From contig NZ_SHKL01000001.1 of NCBI RefSeq assembly GCF_004217185.1, forward strand, positions 1,820,001 to 1,884,000: a DNA stretch of 64,000 nt, given 5' to 3'. The notes under the pieces are model-generated. The model had not been told where the DNA came from, searched no databases, and saw only the letters and a list, made by a program, of their open reading frames with translations. Of this stretch, positions 10,935 through 20,274 are shown in pieces. A program made the position numbers and the translations under genes. Every line of letters begins with the position of its first letter. The stretch's first letter is position 1. The stretch is from Pseudonocardia sediminis (GTDB lineage Bacteria > Actinomycetota > Actinomycetes > Mycobacteriales > Pseudonocardiaceae).

Positions 10935-12626
10935 ATGACACGGGCGAAGGCCGGTCGCCGGAGGCAGCGCGGGACGATCGACAGGCTGCCGAGCGGTGCC
11001 CTGCGCGTCCGCGTGTACGGCGGGCAGGACCCGGTGTCGGGGAAGCGGAACACCCTCGTCGAGGTGATCGAGCCCGGCCCGCGCCAGGAAGCCCGCGCCG
11101 AGGCCGCGCGGACGCGACTCCTCAACGCCGTTGACGAGCAGCGCAGTCCGCGCACGAGCGCGACGCTGGACCAGTTGCTCGACCGGTACCTGGAGACTCT
11201 CGACGTCGGAGCGACCACGCACCGGGCGTACACCCGGTACCTGGAGCTGCACGTCCGTCCGTTCCTCGGCCGGACGAAGGCCGGCGCCGTCGGCGCCGAG
11301 GCGCTTGACTCGCTGTACGCCGAGCTGCGCCGCTGCCGCGATCACCGTGACCGGTCCGGCCGCGGGGTCGACCATCGGACGATCGCCGGGCAGCCGTTGA
11401 CGGGGGCGCGGAACCTGACCAACGTCATCCATGCCCGGCTGCGCGACCGGCAGCGGTTCGAGCCGCAGGTCGGCACGTGGGCCGACCGGGTCCCGGCACT
11501 CGATGACCCGCATATGGGCCGCTACCTTGACCGGCTCGCCGAGCACCTGGACCAGCGCACCGCTGACCTGGGCGCGGCGACCGCGGCCGAGCCGCCGCGA
11601 TGGGCCGTCGACCTCCTCGGACAGGTCCCCGACCGGGACGACGCCGAGGCCTGCGCCGAGTGGGAACGCAAGGTCGGTGCCGTCGCCGCCTGCCGCGCGT
11701 TGACCGGCCGCGAGGACGCCGACGACGCCGACACCGGCCCCGCTGAGGCCCTCGACGTCCTCGGTGCCGCACCGAAGCCGGGGATGGTCGAGCACCACGC
11801 CGTCTACTGCGCGGGATGGGAGGCGTTGGGTCGGCCTCGCGCGGACCGGGAAGAGCTCGGGCTGTCCGACGGCGCGCTGCGGATGCGAGTGCGCGCCTAC
11901 GAGCGCCAGCAAGCATGGGCACCCCGCTACGTCGCCACCGAAACCGCCGGAACCCGCCAGGCTGCCGAACACCACCGTAGCGCCGCCGTCTTGCACCGCG
12001 CCGAAGCCGACGCAGCCACGGACCCGGCCCGCGCCGCCGAGCTGCACCAGGCCGCAGACGGCGCCGCCGCGCTCGCCGCCGAGCTGGACCGGCGCACCGG
12101 CGAACTGGAGGAGGTCGAAGCCACCCGCGGCCGCTGGCTCCTGCGCACCGCGGTCGACCGGGACAAGCACGACCGCGCGGTGATCGCGCTCGCGCACCGC
12201 AACAGCGACCGCGACGCCCCCGACGAGCGAGTTACCGCCGACGAGTGGCTCACCGCCCGCGACGAGGCCATGCGCGCCGAGGACGAGCACCGCCCGATCA
12301 CCGAACACGACCTCGACGACCACACCACCGACGAGCACGAGGCCCTCGACGACAGCCCGGTCCTGGAGGCCGCGGTCCCCGACCTGCCCGAAACCGCCGC
12401 AGCCGAGCCCCGAGAACGGCACGAGGACGACGTGCGGGTGCCGACCACCGGCGAGTCCGAGGATGCGGTCACCCGCGCCCGCCGGGCCCTGGACGAGATC
12501 CAGGCCCAGGAGGTCTACGAGGCCGGCCTCGACACCCCCGAGGCCCGCGACGCCGACGCCCGCGAGGACCCGTACGCCGACCAGTCCGGGGACGGCGAGG
12601 ACGACTACGACGACCGCTGGGGCTGA
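10935..12626 (+). pseudogene. Fusion of tyrosine-integrase N-terminus to MobF relaxase C-terminus
   Basis: A continuous 563-codon frame joins two unrelated gene parts. Residues 1 to about 150 look like the N-terminal arm-binding and core-binding domains of an actinobacterial tyrosine recombinase (TIDRLPSGALRVRVYGG, then TLDQLLDRYLETL and YTRYLELHVRPFLG). From about residue 156 (LTGARNLTNVIHARLRD, then PRWAVDLLGQVPDRDDAEACAEW and SDGALRMRVRAYERQQAW) it matches the C-terminal tail of MobF/TraA-type relaxases. The integrase catalytic domain (R-H-R-Y) and the relaxase active-site and helicase domains are absent. The junction, near 11,385-11,405, is in frame. This looks like one internal deletion of an element. 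The acidic, repeat-poor tail (430-563) is normal for such relaxases. Whether the hybrid is expressed is unknown. Confidence 0.75.
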
Positions 12627-12639
12627 CCCTAAACGGTCA

Positions 12640-13228
12640 CGCACCGGCCACGCCATGTGGAAGCCGTCGTCCTCCATGTCGAGATACGCCTCGGCGATCT
12701 CCACAGCCGACCACGCCCGCAGTGACCGCCACAGCGCCAGAGCCGCGGCCACCGGCGCCGGCAGCCGGCCGCCCGGGATCCGCTGCGCCGGGCCCCACGA
12801 CGCCTCCACGACCGGACAGCCGTCCGCGCGGGTACCGGTCTGCACCAGCTCGGCCGGGTTCAACCGCACGACGTGCTCACCGACCCGCGGCGCATCGACC
12901 ACGACGAGCCCCGTCGGTTGCAGCTCGCCGGGGCTCTGCAACGCGATCTGTAGGTCCGCCTGCTCCCAGACCAGCCCCAGCCGCGATGCGCTCACGAACG
13001 ACGCGACGAGGCCGAGGGTCTCGACGGCCGTGTGCGCGTCACCGCCCGGGTAGAACGTCCGCGCGCGGACGTAGCCCGCGTACGACTGAGAACCGAGGTC
13101 GTTGCAGAACATGTGCGTGGTCGGGGGCGGGACGAATCCGCCCTCGGCCAGCATCGCGTCCGTCGTCGCGACGGCGATGTTCTCCAGCTCGTCCACCAGC
13201 TGCTGCTCGGTCAGCTCCGTGTCAGCAG
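12640..13228 (-). pseudogene. Remnant of an unrecognised gene
   Basis: On the - strand about 195 codons read as a plausible protein (TELTEQQLVDELENIAVATTDAMLAEGGF, THMFCNDLGSQSYAGYV, SAVEIAEAYLDMEDDGFHMAW). The frame has no usable start codon at its upstream end near 13,228 and continues open downstream into sequence that is only antisense to the integrase-relaxase fusion. Both ends therefore seem lost. I do not recognise the family. It probably belongs to the same decayed element as the fusion gene. The 270 bp from here to 13,501 contain no supportable gene. Confidence 0.45.
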
Positions 13229-13501
13229 AGTGTGCGACAGGCCCCCGACAGTCTCGCCGGTCGAGCCCGCCGAGGAGGCAGCGATCTACATCGACACGAT
13301 GAGCTCCTCGGCGCTCCGCTGCAGACCACCGGACGGACCGGACCGTTATGGCTGCTCTCAGTGGTGAGACGAGCTGGGCCGTTAGGCAGAGCAATCGCTC
13401 GATCAAGCGGCTTACCTAATTCTGCTGATGCGCTACGGCGTTCGTAATGACCGGTACGCCTCCGCGCGATGCACGGATTGAGCAGCGACGAGGGAGTGAG
13501 C

Positions 13502-16123
13502 GTGGGGGGACTGCAGTCCGGCGGAGGAACGAGCGCTGTTGCGGCGTCGGCGCATGCGGGGTGCGAGCGGTTCAGATTCACCGATCCGTTCATCACGGGC
13601 AAGACCCGTCGAGCCACCGCGGAGCACCTAGGCTTCCCCGACAACAGCGCGGCCATCCCGGAAGCGAGGTGGATGAGGGCGGTGACGTTCGAGTCGCTTG
13701 TTCACGGCGACCGCTTCGTGTCCGAAATCTTAACCCGCACCGTCGGCAGGCTCGGTCTGGCACGCCCTGAGACCGTTGGTCGTCGCGACTGCGGCGGCAC
13801 GGTCGTGGGCACACATGCCGCGCTCATCTCGGCGCACCTGGCTGCGGCGAACCGGCAGGCGACGATGCTGACGAGGCTTGCCGTGCCGTTCGTCCACCTC
13901 GAGGACGAGCCAGGCGCCACGCCGGTGCAACCGGACTTCGCGATTGTTTGTCCCCGCAGTCCAGGCTCCTGGCTCATCATGGGTGATGCCAAGGACTACG
14001 AACGCATCCGCTCGCGCATCGACGACAAGCGGATGCTGAAGGGCTTCCTGCAAGTGGCCCTCGGGGCCGAGTCCGCCAATTGGTGGTCGAAGCTCCCCGA
14101 CGGCATGAAGGTTCACCGCTACGGCTCGCTCGCCGTGCCGCGCAATGCGTTCCTGCAGCCTGAGGCCGTCGTCGAGAACCTCGATGACCACCGCGCCGAG
14201 GTTCGTGCCCGGGCCGACGAGCGCCTCGCCGCCCGAGCCAAGCTCGGGGACGGCCGTCCCACGGACGACGAGCTCGCGGAATTCGTCGCGCATCGGACGG
14301 CGGCCTACGACCCACACGGCTGTGTCACCTGCAGCCTGTTCGTCTATTGCCGTGCCGAGCTGCGCGCGAGTTCTGATCCGATCGCCCTGCTAACAGAGAT
14401 CGGTATCGAACGGCACTACAGGTCCGCCGTCGCGCCGATCGTCGACGGTGGTGAGGCCGGCCAGGCGCCGAAGGTGATCACCGACCAGGTCCGCGCCACG
14501 GTGACCGGTCTGCCGCAGTGGACTTCGCGGCGCCGCACGGACGCGTGCGGGCTGCCTGGAACCGTCAACGTTGTGCTCGCCAAGTCCGACTCGGCAGCTC
14601 TCGGCGTTCACGGCGTAGCAGTGCAACGAGTGGGCGGTCCGTGGGTCCGACAGGTCTTTGCCGAACCCCAGTCGCCGCTCACCAGGCGCGCCTTGATGCG
14701 CCTCGTCGGCGACGCCATCCGCGGCGCCGGCAGCGCGACGGTCCAGCTGGTCGTGCCAGATCGCCCCACCGCCGACCTGTTGGCGACTGCCGCGGACTCG
14801 CTTGCCGGGGTGGAGCTAAGCCGACTGCGATGGGAGCGCGATCTCGAGCTCGGACGTCCCGCGCTCACCTTCGACGGTGAGCCCGCCTCTGTCCCGGAGC
14901 CGCTCCACCCCGACGAGCGCCTGGCGGTCAGCTTCCTGCTGGAGGAGGATAGGGCGCGGGCGATGTCCCTCCGCACGCCGATCGTCGACCTCCGGCAGGT
15001 ACTCGCCGCTCACGTGACCGCCGGCGGCCCGGCGATGGACTCCGGTCGACTCGACTACCTCGTCACCTGGGCCGAGGCGCAGAATCCTGTTGAACACCGC
15101 GAGATCGTTGACCAGATCGCAGGCCGGGACGAGACCCCGGGGGCGAGGCTGTCGAACGCGATGTCTGACGCACTCCACCGTGCCCGTCGCGACGACCCGA
15201 CGGGTTACGAGCGGCTTGTCAACGCTGCGCTTGGCTACCGGATCGACGTCGTCGAGAGGGCTATCGCGGCGCTTGAGCGAGTGGCGTCGTCGCGGTTGCG
15301 CGACGTGCACCGCGCGCTCGAGACCGACGCGCAGGAGGTGTGGGGACGGAGACGCGCGCTCGAAGCATCCGATCTCGTCCGGTTCTCGCGGACCTACGAG
15401 CATTGGCGCAACGCTCAGGTGGAGCTGCTGGACGCGGACCGCAAATGCGCTGACCAGCTCGCCTGCCTGAGCGACTACGGAGTCGCGCACGACAGGGCGG
15501 TCGATGCCGGCGTGCGCGAGGTGGCTCGGGCCATCGTCATGGAGGTCCAACCTCTCCGGCTGACGGTTCAGTCTCGCCGCCTCGTGGCCGGATCCCGCGT
15601 CGTCGCCCTGCACATCAACGGACAGAGCCTGGTCGAGCAGGCGAGCACGACGCTCAAGATCCAGAAGGGATCCTTCAAGTTCGGTCAGATGGCGGTCGGG
15701 CTCCTTGAGGAGACGGCGGAGGCCGGGGTACTCGAGTGGAACTCACGCGTGTCTCCGTCGGTGGCCGTCGGCGACGAGATCGTCATCGCCGACGTCGCCT
15801 GGTTCGGCAAGACCTTCAGCTCTGGTCACGAGATCGAGGTAAAGCGACCGGCGCAGGACAAGAAGGCCGCGCCAAAGGACGGCTGCGGACCGGACTCCTT
15901 CGCCGCCGACCCGGGAGAACACCGTTGGTGCTGCCGCCCGCATGCTGTTGCCGAGGCGGAGTGGTCGGATCTGCTCGCCATCCGGCGGTCGCGAGGCGAG
16001 CTGAACCCCGACACGTGGCCGCCGCTCGTTGACGAGGAACGCTTCGATGTCGGCGGTGTTCCCGCCCCGTCTGTTCCAGCCACCGCCGCGCCCGACGGGC
16101 TCACTCTCGATAACCTGGACTGA
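13502..16123 (+). CDS. Cas4/Dna2-like PD-(D/E)XK nuclease with Fe-S motif
   Basis: About 873 residues from the GTG at 13502, which follows GAGGGAG; GTG 13496 and ATG 13469 are alternatives. The nuclease core is PDFAIV plus GDAKDYERI (Asp162-x-Lys164), the D...(D/E)xK pattern. Cys274, Cys277 and Cys283 (CVTCSLFVYC) form a Cas4/AddB-like Fe-S cluster motif. A long helical region follows, then residues near 680-760 (RLVAGSRVVALHINGQ, ASTTLKIQKGSFKFGQM, VGDEIVIADVAWFG) read as a beta-barrel/OB-like segment. The SF1 helicase gene begins 3 bp after the stop. Together the pair reproduces the nuclease-barrel-helicase order of Dna2, split into two proteins. A DNA end-processing or anti-phage role is inferred. 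Confidence 0.65.
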   Translation: MGGLQSGGGTSAVAASAHAGCERFRFTDPFITGKTRRATAEHLGFPDNSAAIPEARWMRAVTFESLVHGDRFVSEILTRTVGRLGLARPETVGRRDCGGTVVGTHAALISAHLAAANRQATMLTRLAVPFVHLEDEPGATPVQPDFAIVCPRSPGSWLIMGDAKDYERIRSRIDDKRMLKGFLQVALGAESANWWSKLPDGMKVHRYGSLAVPRNAFLQPEAVVENLDDHRAEVRARADERLAARAKLGDGRPTDDELAEFVAHRTAAYDPHGCVTCSLFVYCRAELRASSDPIALLTEIGIERHYRSAVAPIVDGGEAGQAPKVITDQVRATVTGLPQWTSRRRTDACGLPGTVNVVLAKSDSAALGVHGVAVQRVGGPWVRQVFAEPQSPLTRRALMRLVGDAIRGAGSATVQLVVPDRPTADLLATAADSLAGVELSRLRWERDLELGRPALTFDGEPASVPEPLHPDERLAVSFLLEEDRARAMSLRTPIVDLRQVLAAHVTAGGPAMDSGRLDYLVTWAEAQNPVEHREIVDQIAGRDETPGARLSNAMSDALHRARRDDPTGYERLVNAALGYRIDVVERAIAALERVASSRLRDVHRALETDAQEVWGRRRALEASDLVRFSRTYEHWRNAQVELLDADRKCADQLACLSDYGVAHDRAVDAGVREVARAIVMEVQPLRLTVQSRRLVAGSRVVALHINGQSLVEQASTTLKIQKGSFKFGQMAVGLLEETAEAGVLEWNSRVSPSVAVGDEIVIADVAWFGKTFSSGHEIEVKRPAQDKKAAPKDGCGPDSFAADPGEHRWCCRPHAVAEAEWSDLLAIRRSRGELNPDTWPPLVDEERFDVGGVPAPSVPATAAPDGLTLDNLD

Positions 16124-16126
16124 TAG

Positions 16127-17626
16127 ATGACCATCAGCTTCACGCCTGCCGCTGAGGCCTCGCTCGTGGGCTCGCACCACCGCGACGCTGCTCAGGGTAA
16201 CCGGGACGCGACGACGCGAGCTCTCGCCGTTCTGCAGACGGTTCTCGACGGCTCCGCAACCTACGAGCGAATTTTGCTGCGTGCCGCCGCGGGCGCTGGC
16301 AAGTCGCACGCGCTTGTGCGAATGGTGACAACGGCATTGAAGCACGCTGCGTGCCACCGTGTCGCCGTGACAGCGTTCGCCAACAAGCAGGTGTACCCGC
16401 TGGCCGAGGACCTCGGTAAGGAGCTCGGCGCCGCTCAGGTGTGCCTGTTCGTCAAGGCCGATCGCGTACCGAACATCGCCGCTCACGTGCGCGACGCCGT
16501 CACGATCGCGACGTCCATTGCCGAGATTCCCTCGACCGCCACCGTGATCCTCGGCGTCTCGCACAAGCTCGGGGCTCCCGCGTACCACCGCCAGTGGGAC
16601 AGACTGGGCAGGGCGGCCAACGGCTCGAGGCCGTTCGACGTCCTGTTCGTCGACGAGGCTTGGCAGCTTCCACTACACAGGTATGTCACCGTCCGGAACC
16701 TCGCGCCGCTCTCTGTCGGAGTGGGGGACGTGGGCCAGCTCCCCCCGATCGATCCCGCAGAGAACCCGTGGCGGGGCGACCCCGGCTACAACCCGTACCG
16801 CGCGTGGCCGACCGCCTACGAGGACGACAAGCACACATACGTCGAGGAGCTACCGGCGGTGTGGCGCCCGACGGCGGCACAACTGTCACTCTGGCGTGCC
16901 TTCTACAGCGACTGGGACGCCCTCGACTGCGTCGCTGCTCCTGGCGACCGGGCGGTGGATCTGCCCGACATGTCCGGCTTAGCCTGCACCGTGTGGGAGT
17001 CGGTCGCGACGGGCAGACCGACGCTCGTCGAGTTCGATGGCCTCGCCGATGCCGAGGCACCCGACATCGACCAGCCCCTCCTCGACGAGGTCGCCAGCCT
17101 TCTCGAGCCGCTACTGACCGGCGGTTTCGCCATCTCCTCGCGCGACTACGACAGCAACGGCGACCCGACCGGGCAGAAGCTCGTCGACTCGGCAGAGCCC
17201 GGCGACGACCCGCTCATCGTCATCCTCGCCACCCGCAACCAGGCGGTCGACGACGCCGCGGCGATCGTCGACGCCCTCACCGAGCGTCTCGGTCTTCCCG
17301 AGGGCGTGCTACACGCGTCCACGGTCGACTCCTGGCAGGGCCAGACGAACGCGATCACAATCGCGATCCACCCCCTCTCCGGCGCCCAGAGGCTCGACGA
17401 CTTCAACTCCGCCTTCGGCCGCCTCGCCGTCACCTGCACGCGAGCCACTCATGGCCTGCTGATGGTCGCGCGCAGGGGGTTGAGCCAGCTCCTCGACGAC
17501 GCCGCAGCGCAGCCGGGTACCCCGCTGGGTGAGCCGGGGACTCGTTCCCTGCCGAGACAAACGCACCAGCGGATTCTGAAGACGTTCAATCGAGCCACGT
17601 ACCAGCTCGCTCCTGAGGGTGGATAG
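16127..17626 (+). CDS. SF1 helicase partner of the Dna2-like nuclease
   Basis: 499 residues. Walker A is AAAGAGKSHAL (Lys59), Walker B VLFVDEAW (Asp176-Glu177), motif III GDVGQLPPI, motif V ASTVDSWQGQTNAITIAI and motif VI RLAVTCTRATHGLLMVAR. These are the complete superfamily 1 motifs, closest in feel to the Upf1/Dna2/RecD branch. It is translated 3 bp after the nuclease gene, so the two are surely one operon and probably one complex. It converges on the Res-like gene, leaving only 17 bp between stops. Specific substrate unknown. Confidence 0.75.
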   Translation: MTISFTPAAEASLVGSHHRDAAQGNRDATTRALAVLQTVLDGSATYERILLRAAAGAGKSHALVRMVTTALKHAACHRVAVTAFANKQVYPLAEDLGKELGAAQVCLFVKADRVPNIAAHVRDAVTIATSIAEIPSTATVILGVSHKLGAPAYHRQWDRLGRAANGSRPFDVLFVDEAWQLPLHRYVTVRNLAPLSVGVGDVGQLPPIDPAENPWRGDPGYNPYRAWPTAYEDDKHTYVEELPAVWRPTAAQLSLWRAFYSDWDALDCVAAPGDRAVDLPDMSGLACTVWESVATGRPTLVEFDGLADAEAPDIDQPLLDEVASLLEPLLTGGFAISSRDYDSNGDPTGQKLVDSAEPGDDPLIVILATRNQAVDDAAAIVDALTERLGLPEGVLHASTVDSWQGQTNAITIAIHPLSGAQRLDDFNSAFGRLAVTCTRATHGLLMVARRGLSQLLDDAAAQPGTPLGEPGTRSLPRQTHQRILKTFNRATYQLAPEGG

Positions 17627-17643
17627 CGGGCGCTTGTGAGCCC

Positions 17644-20274
17644 TCAGCGTCCGTGCTGGGGGCCAGGGTCGTACTCGACGGCGAACTGTGAGCGGTAGTA
17701 GTCGATCGGCGCCATCGTGTTTGACAGTACCGCGCCTCTCACAATTTCATTCTTCAAATCGATGACGCGCATCCTTCCGCCGTCCTCGGCCAGTGCCTCG
17801 ATTCGATGGAATCTGTCTCCGAATTCTGAAGCGAAGTTGGCGAGCGCCTGCAACTTTGTCGACGCGTCCCCGAGGTGGTGACCGTGAGGGTCGATGATTG
17901 AGGCGGTGATCTTTCCATCAACTTCGTTGAAGAAGACGAAATCGGGATGCATTGACCGCCAGTTCCCTGACGGGTCCCGATAGGCGATCCCCAGTGAATC
18001 GAACGCAGCTCGGGAAGGATTTCGATACCACCCGCGAGAGTCAGTGCGGCGCAACTCGGTGAACACTACCTTGCGCTCCCACTCGTTCAGTGCGGTGAGC
18101 GGGAAGTCGCCTTTCTCATCCGACATGAGGTGAAGCGGTGCAAGCGGCGCTCGCGCAAATTGGCCGTCCGCCAATTCGACGGTGAAGCCCTCGATTCGGG
18201 TTCGCGGCGGTCTGAGCGCCCCGATCTGGGGCTCAGTGGCAAGCGCCCGAATGTCCTCGTACTCTTGCTGTCGCACGTCCGGAAGTCCCTTTATGGCGAC
18301 ACGGTGCTCGGCGAACCACGAGGTGGTCAGCTCCAAAGCATCGGCGTCGACCTTCTCGCGGACCTCCTTCACGGTTGCTAGGGCAGCCGCCCTGACGTAG
18401 GCCTCGCGCAGGCCGTCGTCGTCGGCGTCTGGATCGTCGGGCCCTGCCACGTGGCTGACGTAGGACTGTGCGATGTCGGCGCCGAAGGCCTTCTTCGCAG
18501 CTTCGAAGCCGGTGCGGATCGCTCGATCGTCAGCGCGCTCGACGAACTCGGTGTAGGAGAGCCCGGACTTGCCGTAGCGGCCCGAAATCTCCTTCACGTG
18601 CACGTCCCAGATCTCTTGGACCGCGGCCTCAAGCTGCTTCGCGTACTTGATCGCGAACGCATCGAGACTTGCATGAACCTCGCCCTCGGCGATTCTGAGA
18701 GCACCCGGCCGAAGCCCGTCGGCGGAGAGCGCCTGCGCCAGGGCGACCAACCGCTTTACGGGCTTCGCGCCGCGCTGGGGCAGAGTCTGCGTCGGCAACT
18801 GCTCCCACAAATCCCATACCGCCTGCGGCACGTTCGGGTTCCGCGTCAACTCCTTGCCGTCGATAACGGCCTTCTTCTGGTCGCCGGGCATCGATGCGAG
18901 ATCGCCCGTCAGGTAACGCACGACCTTCACCGCCGTCGTCCGGTCGAAGAAGGGCAGGATGCAGTCGACGGCGTTGAGCCGCTCGTCGCCGGGCACCCGA
19001 CGGGCGAGGGGGCTGCGGACCATGCGGCCCAGCAACTGCGTGATGTGCGTGTTGTCCTTGGCAGGCCTGAACGACACGAGCACCTCGGCCCGCGGGCAAT
19101 CCCACCCCGTCGAGATCGCGTCTTTTGCGACGAGAATCCGTACGTGGTCGTCCTCTTGGACGCGCTGCGGCTCAATCCACTCGACAGCCCAAGCCCCGAA
19201 CTTCTGTGTCGAGTGGTCACCGAGCACGTGACGCACCGCGTCGGCTGTCAGCTCGGGGTACTCGGCGAAGATCGTGTCCAGCGCCAAACCGACGTCGTCC
19301 GGGGCCGGCGTGTTCGGAGTCTGCAGGACGAGCAGTGGTTTGACGGTCTCGTGGAGGCCCTGCGACTCGACGTAGGTCGCCCAGCGTTCGGTGGACTCCC
19401 TGAGCTTTCGCGCCGCCCGGCGGACGAGGACGGAGTCGAAGTTACCCGCCTCGTCGGGGATGTCCAAGACCAGGGTGTCCTTCACCAGTCCGGACTCCTG
19501 GACCCGTGACGGATCCACGAGCACTGGTTTAAGGGACTGCCGATTCTTCGTTGCCTCCGCCTGCTTCATCGCCTCATCGAAGTGCTCGATAGTCGCCGAG
19601 ATTCCCCAGACCACCGGAACGGCCGGACGGAGTTTCGTGCCGTTAACGAGCTTTCTCACAATGGTGGGCTTGTCAGAATTCGTCTTGTTGTTGAACCCTC
19701 GGTGCGCCTCGTCGAGGACCAGGTAGAGGGTGAGGTCGGGGTCGTCGATGGTGTTGGCCAATGTCTGCCAGATCGTCCAGCCCTGAAGGTCCGGTGTGGC
19801 GATCTCCTTCAGACCGGCAATCTGAGGCTGTGCAGCATCGTCGGTTGGTTCGGCGTGACCTCGTGTGAGCTTCGAAGACTTGGTGAGCTTCTGGGTGTTG
19901 AGAAAGTACACCTTGCCGGGGTCCAGCCGAGGCTTGGCGAACGGTGGCTCGATTCGCACCAGGTTGGCGTGGGTGAACTTCTCAGACGCATCCAACAAGC
20001 GGTTGCGCGTCTGCTCGTTTAGGGCTGGGTCGTCGGAGAACCAGATGACGACCGCGCCAGGGTCGGGCGAGAAATCGTACGCCTCATTGCCCCAGAAGAG
20101 CGCCTCGATCGCAGCAGCCGCCATCACGGTCTTGCCAGCGCCTGTAGTGGCGGTCAGCGAAAAGGACGAGGGGACTGTAGGTTCGGATTTCTGGTAGAGG
20201 GTTCGGGCGGACATAAGATTACGAAGGACGTCAGCGACAGCATCCGCTTGGTAGTCCTTAAGGGTAAATTTCAA
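17644..20274 (-). CDS. Type III restriction-like DEAD/DEAH helicase (Res)
   Basis: An 876-residue SF2 protein. Walker A is TATTGAGKTVMA (Lys48), followed by DEAH at 188-191 (LVLDEAHRG) and a C-terminal helicase lobe with TGWDCPRAEVLVSFRPA and QLLGRMVRSP. The nuclease-like C-terminus keeps HPDFVFF (Asp778), but the second motif reads ASIIDPHGHH (Asp795-Pro-His797), so the usual catalytic lysine is replaced by His. It is coupled to the upstream methylase by a 4-bp overlap (start ATG, stop TGA in ATGA). In type III systems Res cleaves unmodified DNA after translocation. Whether this one cuts is uncertain. Confidence 0.8.
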   Translation of the reverse strand: MKFTLKDYQADAVADVLRNLMSARTLYQKSEPTVPSSFSLTATTGAGKTVMAAAAIEALFWGNEAYDFSPDPGAVVIWFSDDPALNEQTRNRLLDASEKFTHANLVRIEPPFAKPRLDPGKVYFLNTQKLTKSSKLTRGHAEPTDDAAQPQIAGLKEIATPDLQGWTIWQTLANTIDDPDLTLYLVLDEAHRGFNNKTNSDKPTIVRKLVNGTKLRPAVPVVWGISATIEHFDEAMKQAEATKNRQSLKPVLVDPSRVQESGLVKDTLVLDIPDEAGNFDSVLVRRAARKLRESTERWATYVESQGLHETVKPLLVLQTPNTPAPDDVGLALDTIFAEYPELTADAVRHVLGDHSTQKFGAWAVEWIEPQRVQEDDHVRILVAKDAISTGWDCPRAEVLVSFRPAKDNTHITQLLGRMVRSPLARRVPGDERLNAVDCILPFFDRTTAVKVVRYLTGDLASMPGDQKKAVIDGKELTRNPNVPQAVWDLWEQLPTQTLPQRGAKPVKRLVALAQALSADGLRPGALRIAEGEVHASLDAFAIKYAKQLEAAVQEIWDVHVKEISGRYGKSGLSYTEFVERADDRAIRTGFEAAKKAFGADIAQSYVSHVAGPDDPDADDDGLREAYVRAAALATVKEVREKVDADALELTTSWFAEHRVAIKGLPDVRQQEYEDIRALATEPQIGALRPPRTRIEGFTVELADGQFARAPLAPLHLMSDEKGDFPLTALNEWERKVVFTELRRTDSRGWYRNPSRAAFDSLGIAYRDPSGNWRSMHPDFVFFNEVDGKITASIIDPHGHHLGDASTKLQALANFASEFGDRFHRIEALAEDGGRMRVIDLKNEIVRGAVLSNTMAPIDYYRSQFAVEYDPGPQHGR

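Noticed and set aside
10878..13406. An 842-codon - strand frame spanning the integrase-relaxase fusion
   Set aside because: Only the part upstream of about 12,640 looks protein-like; the rest is antisense to the fusion gene and shows no domain. I kept only the short remnant.
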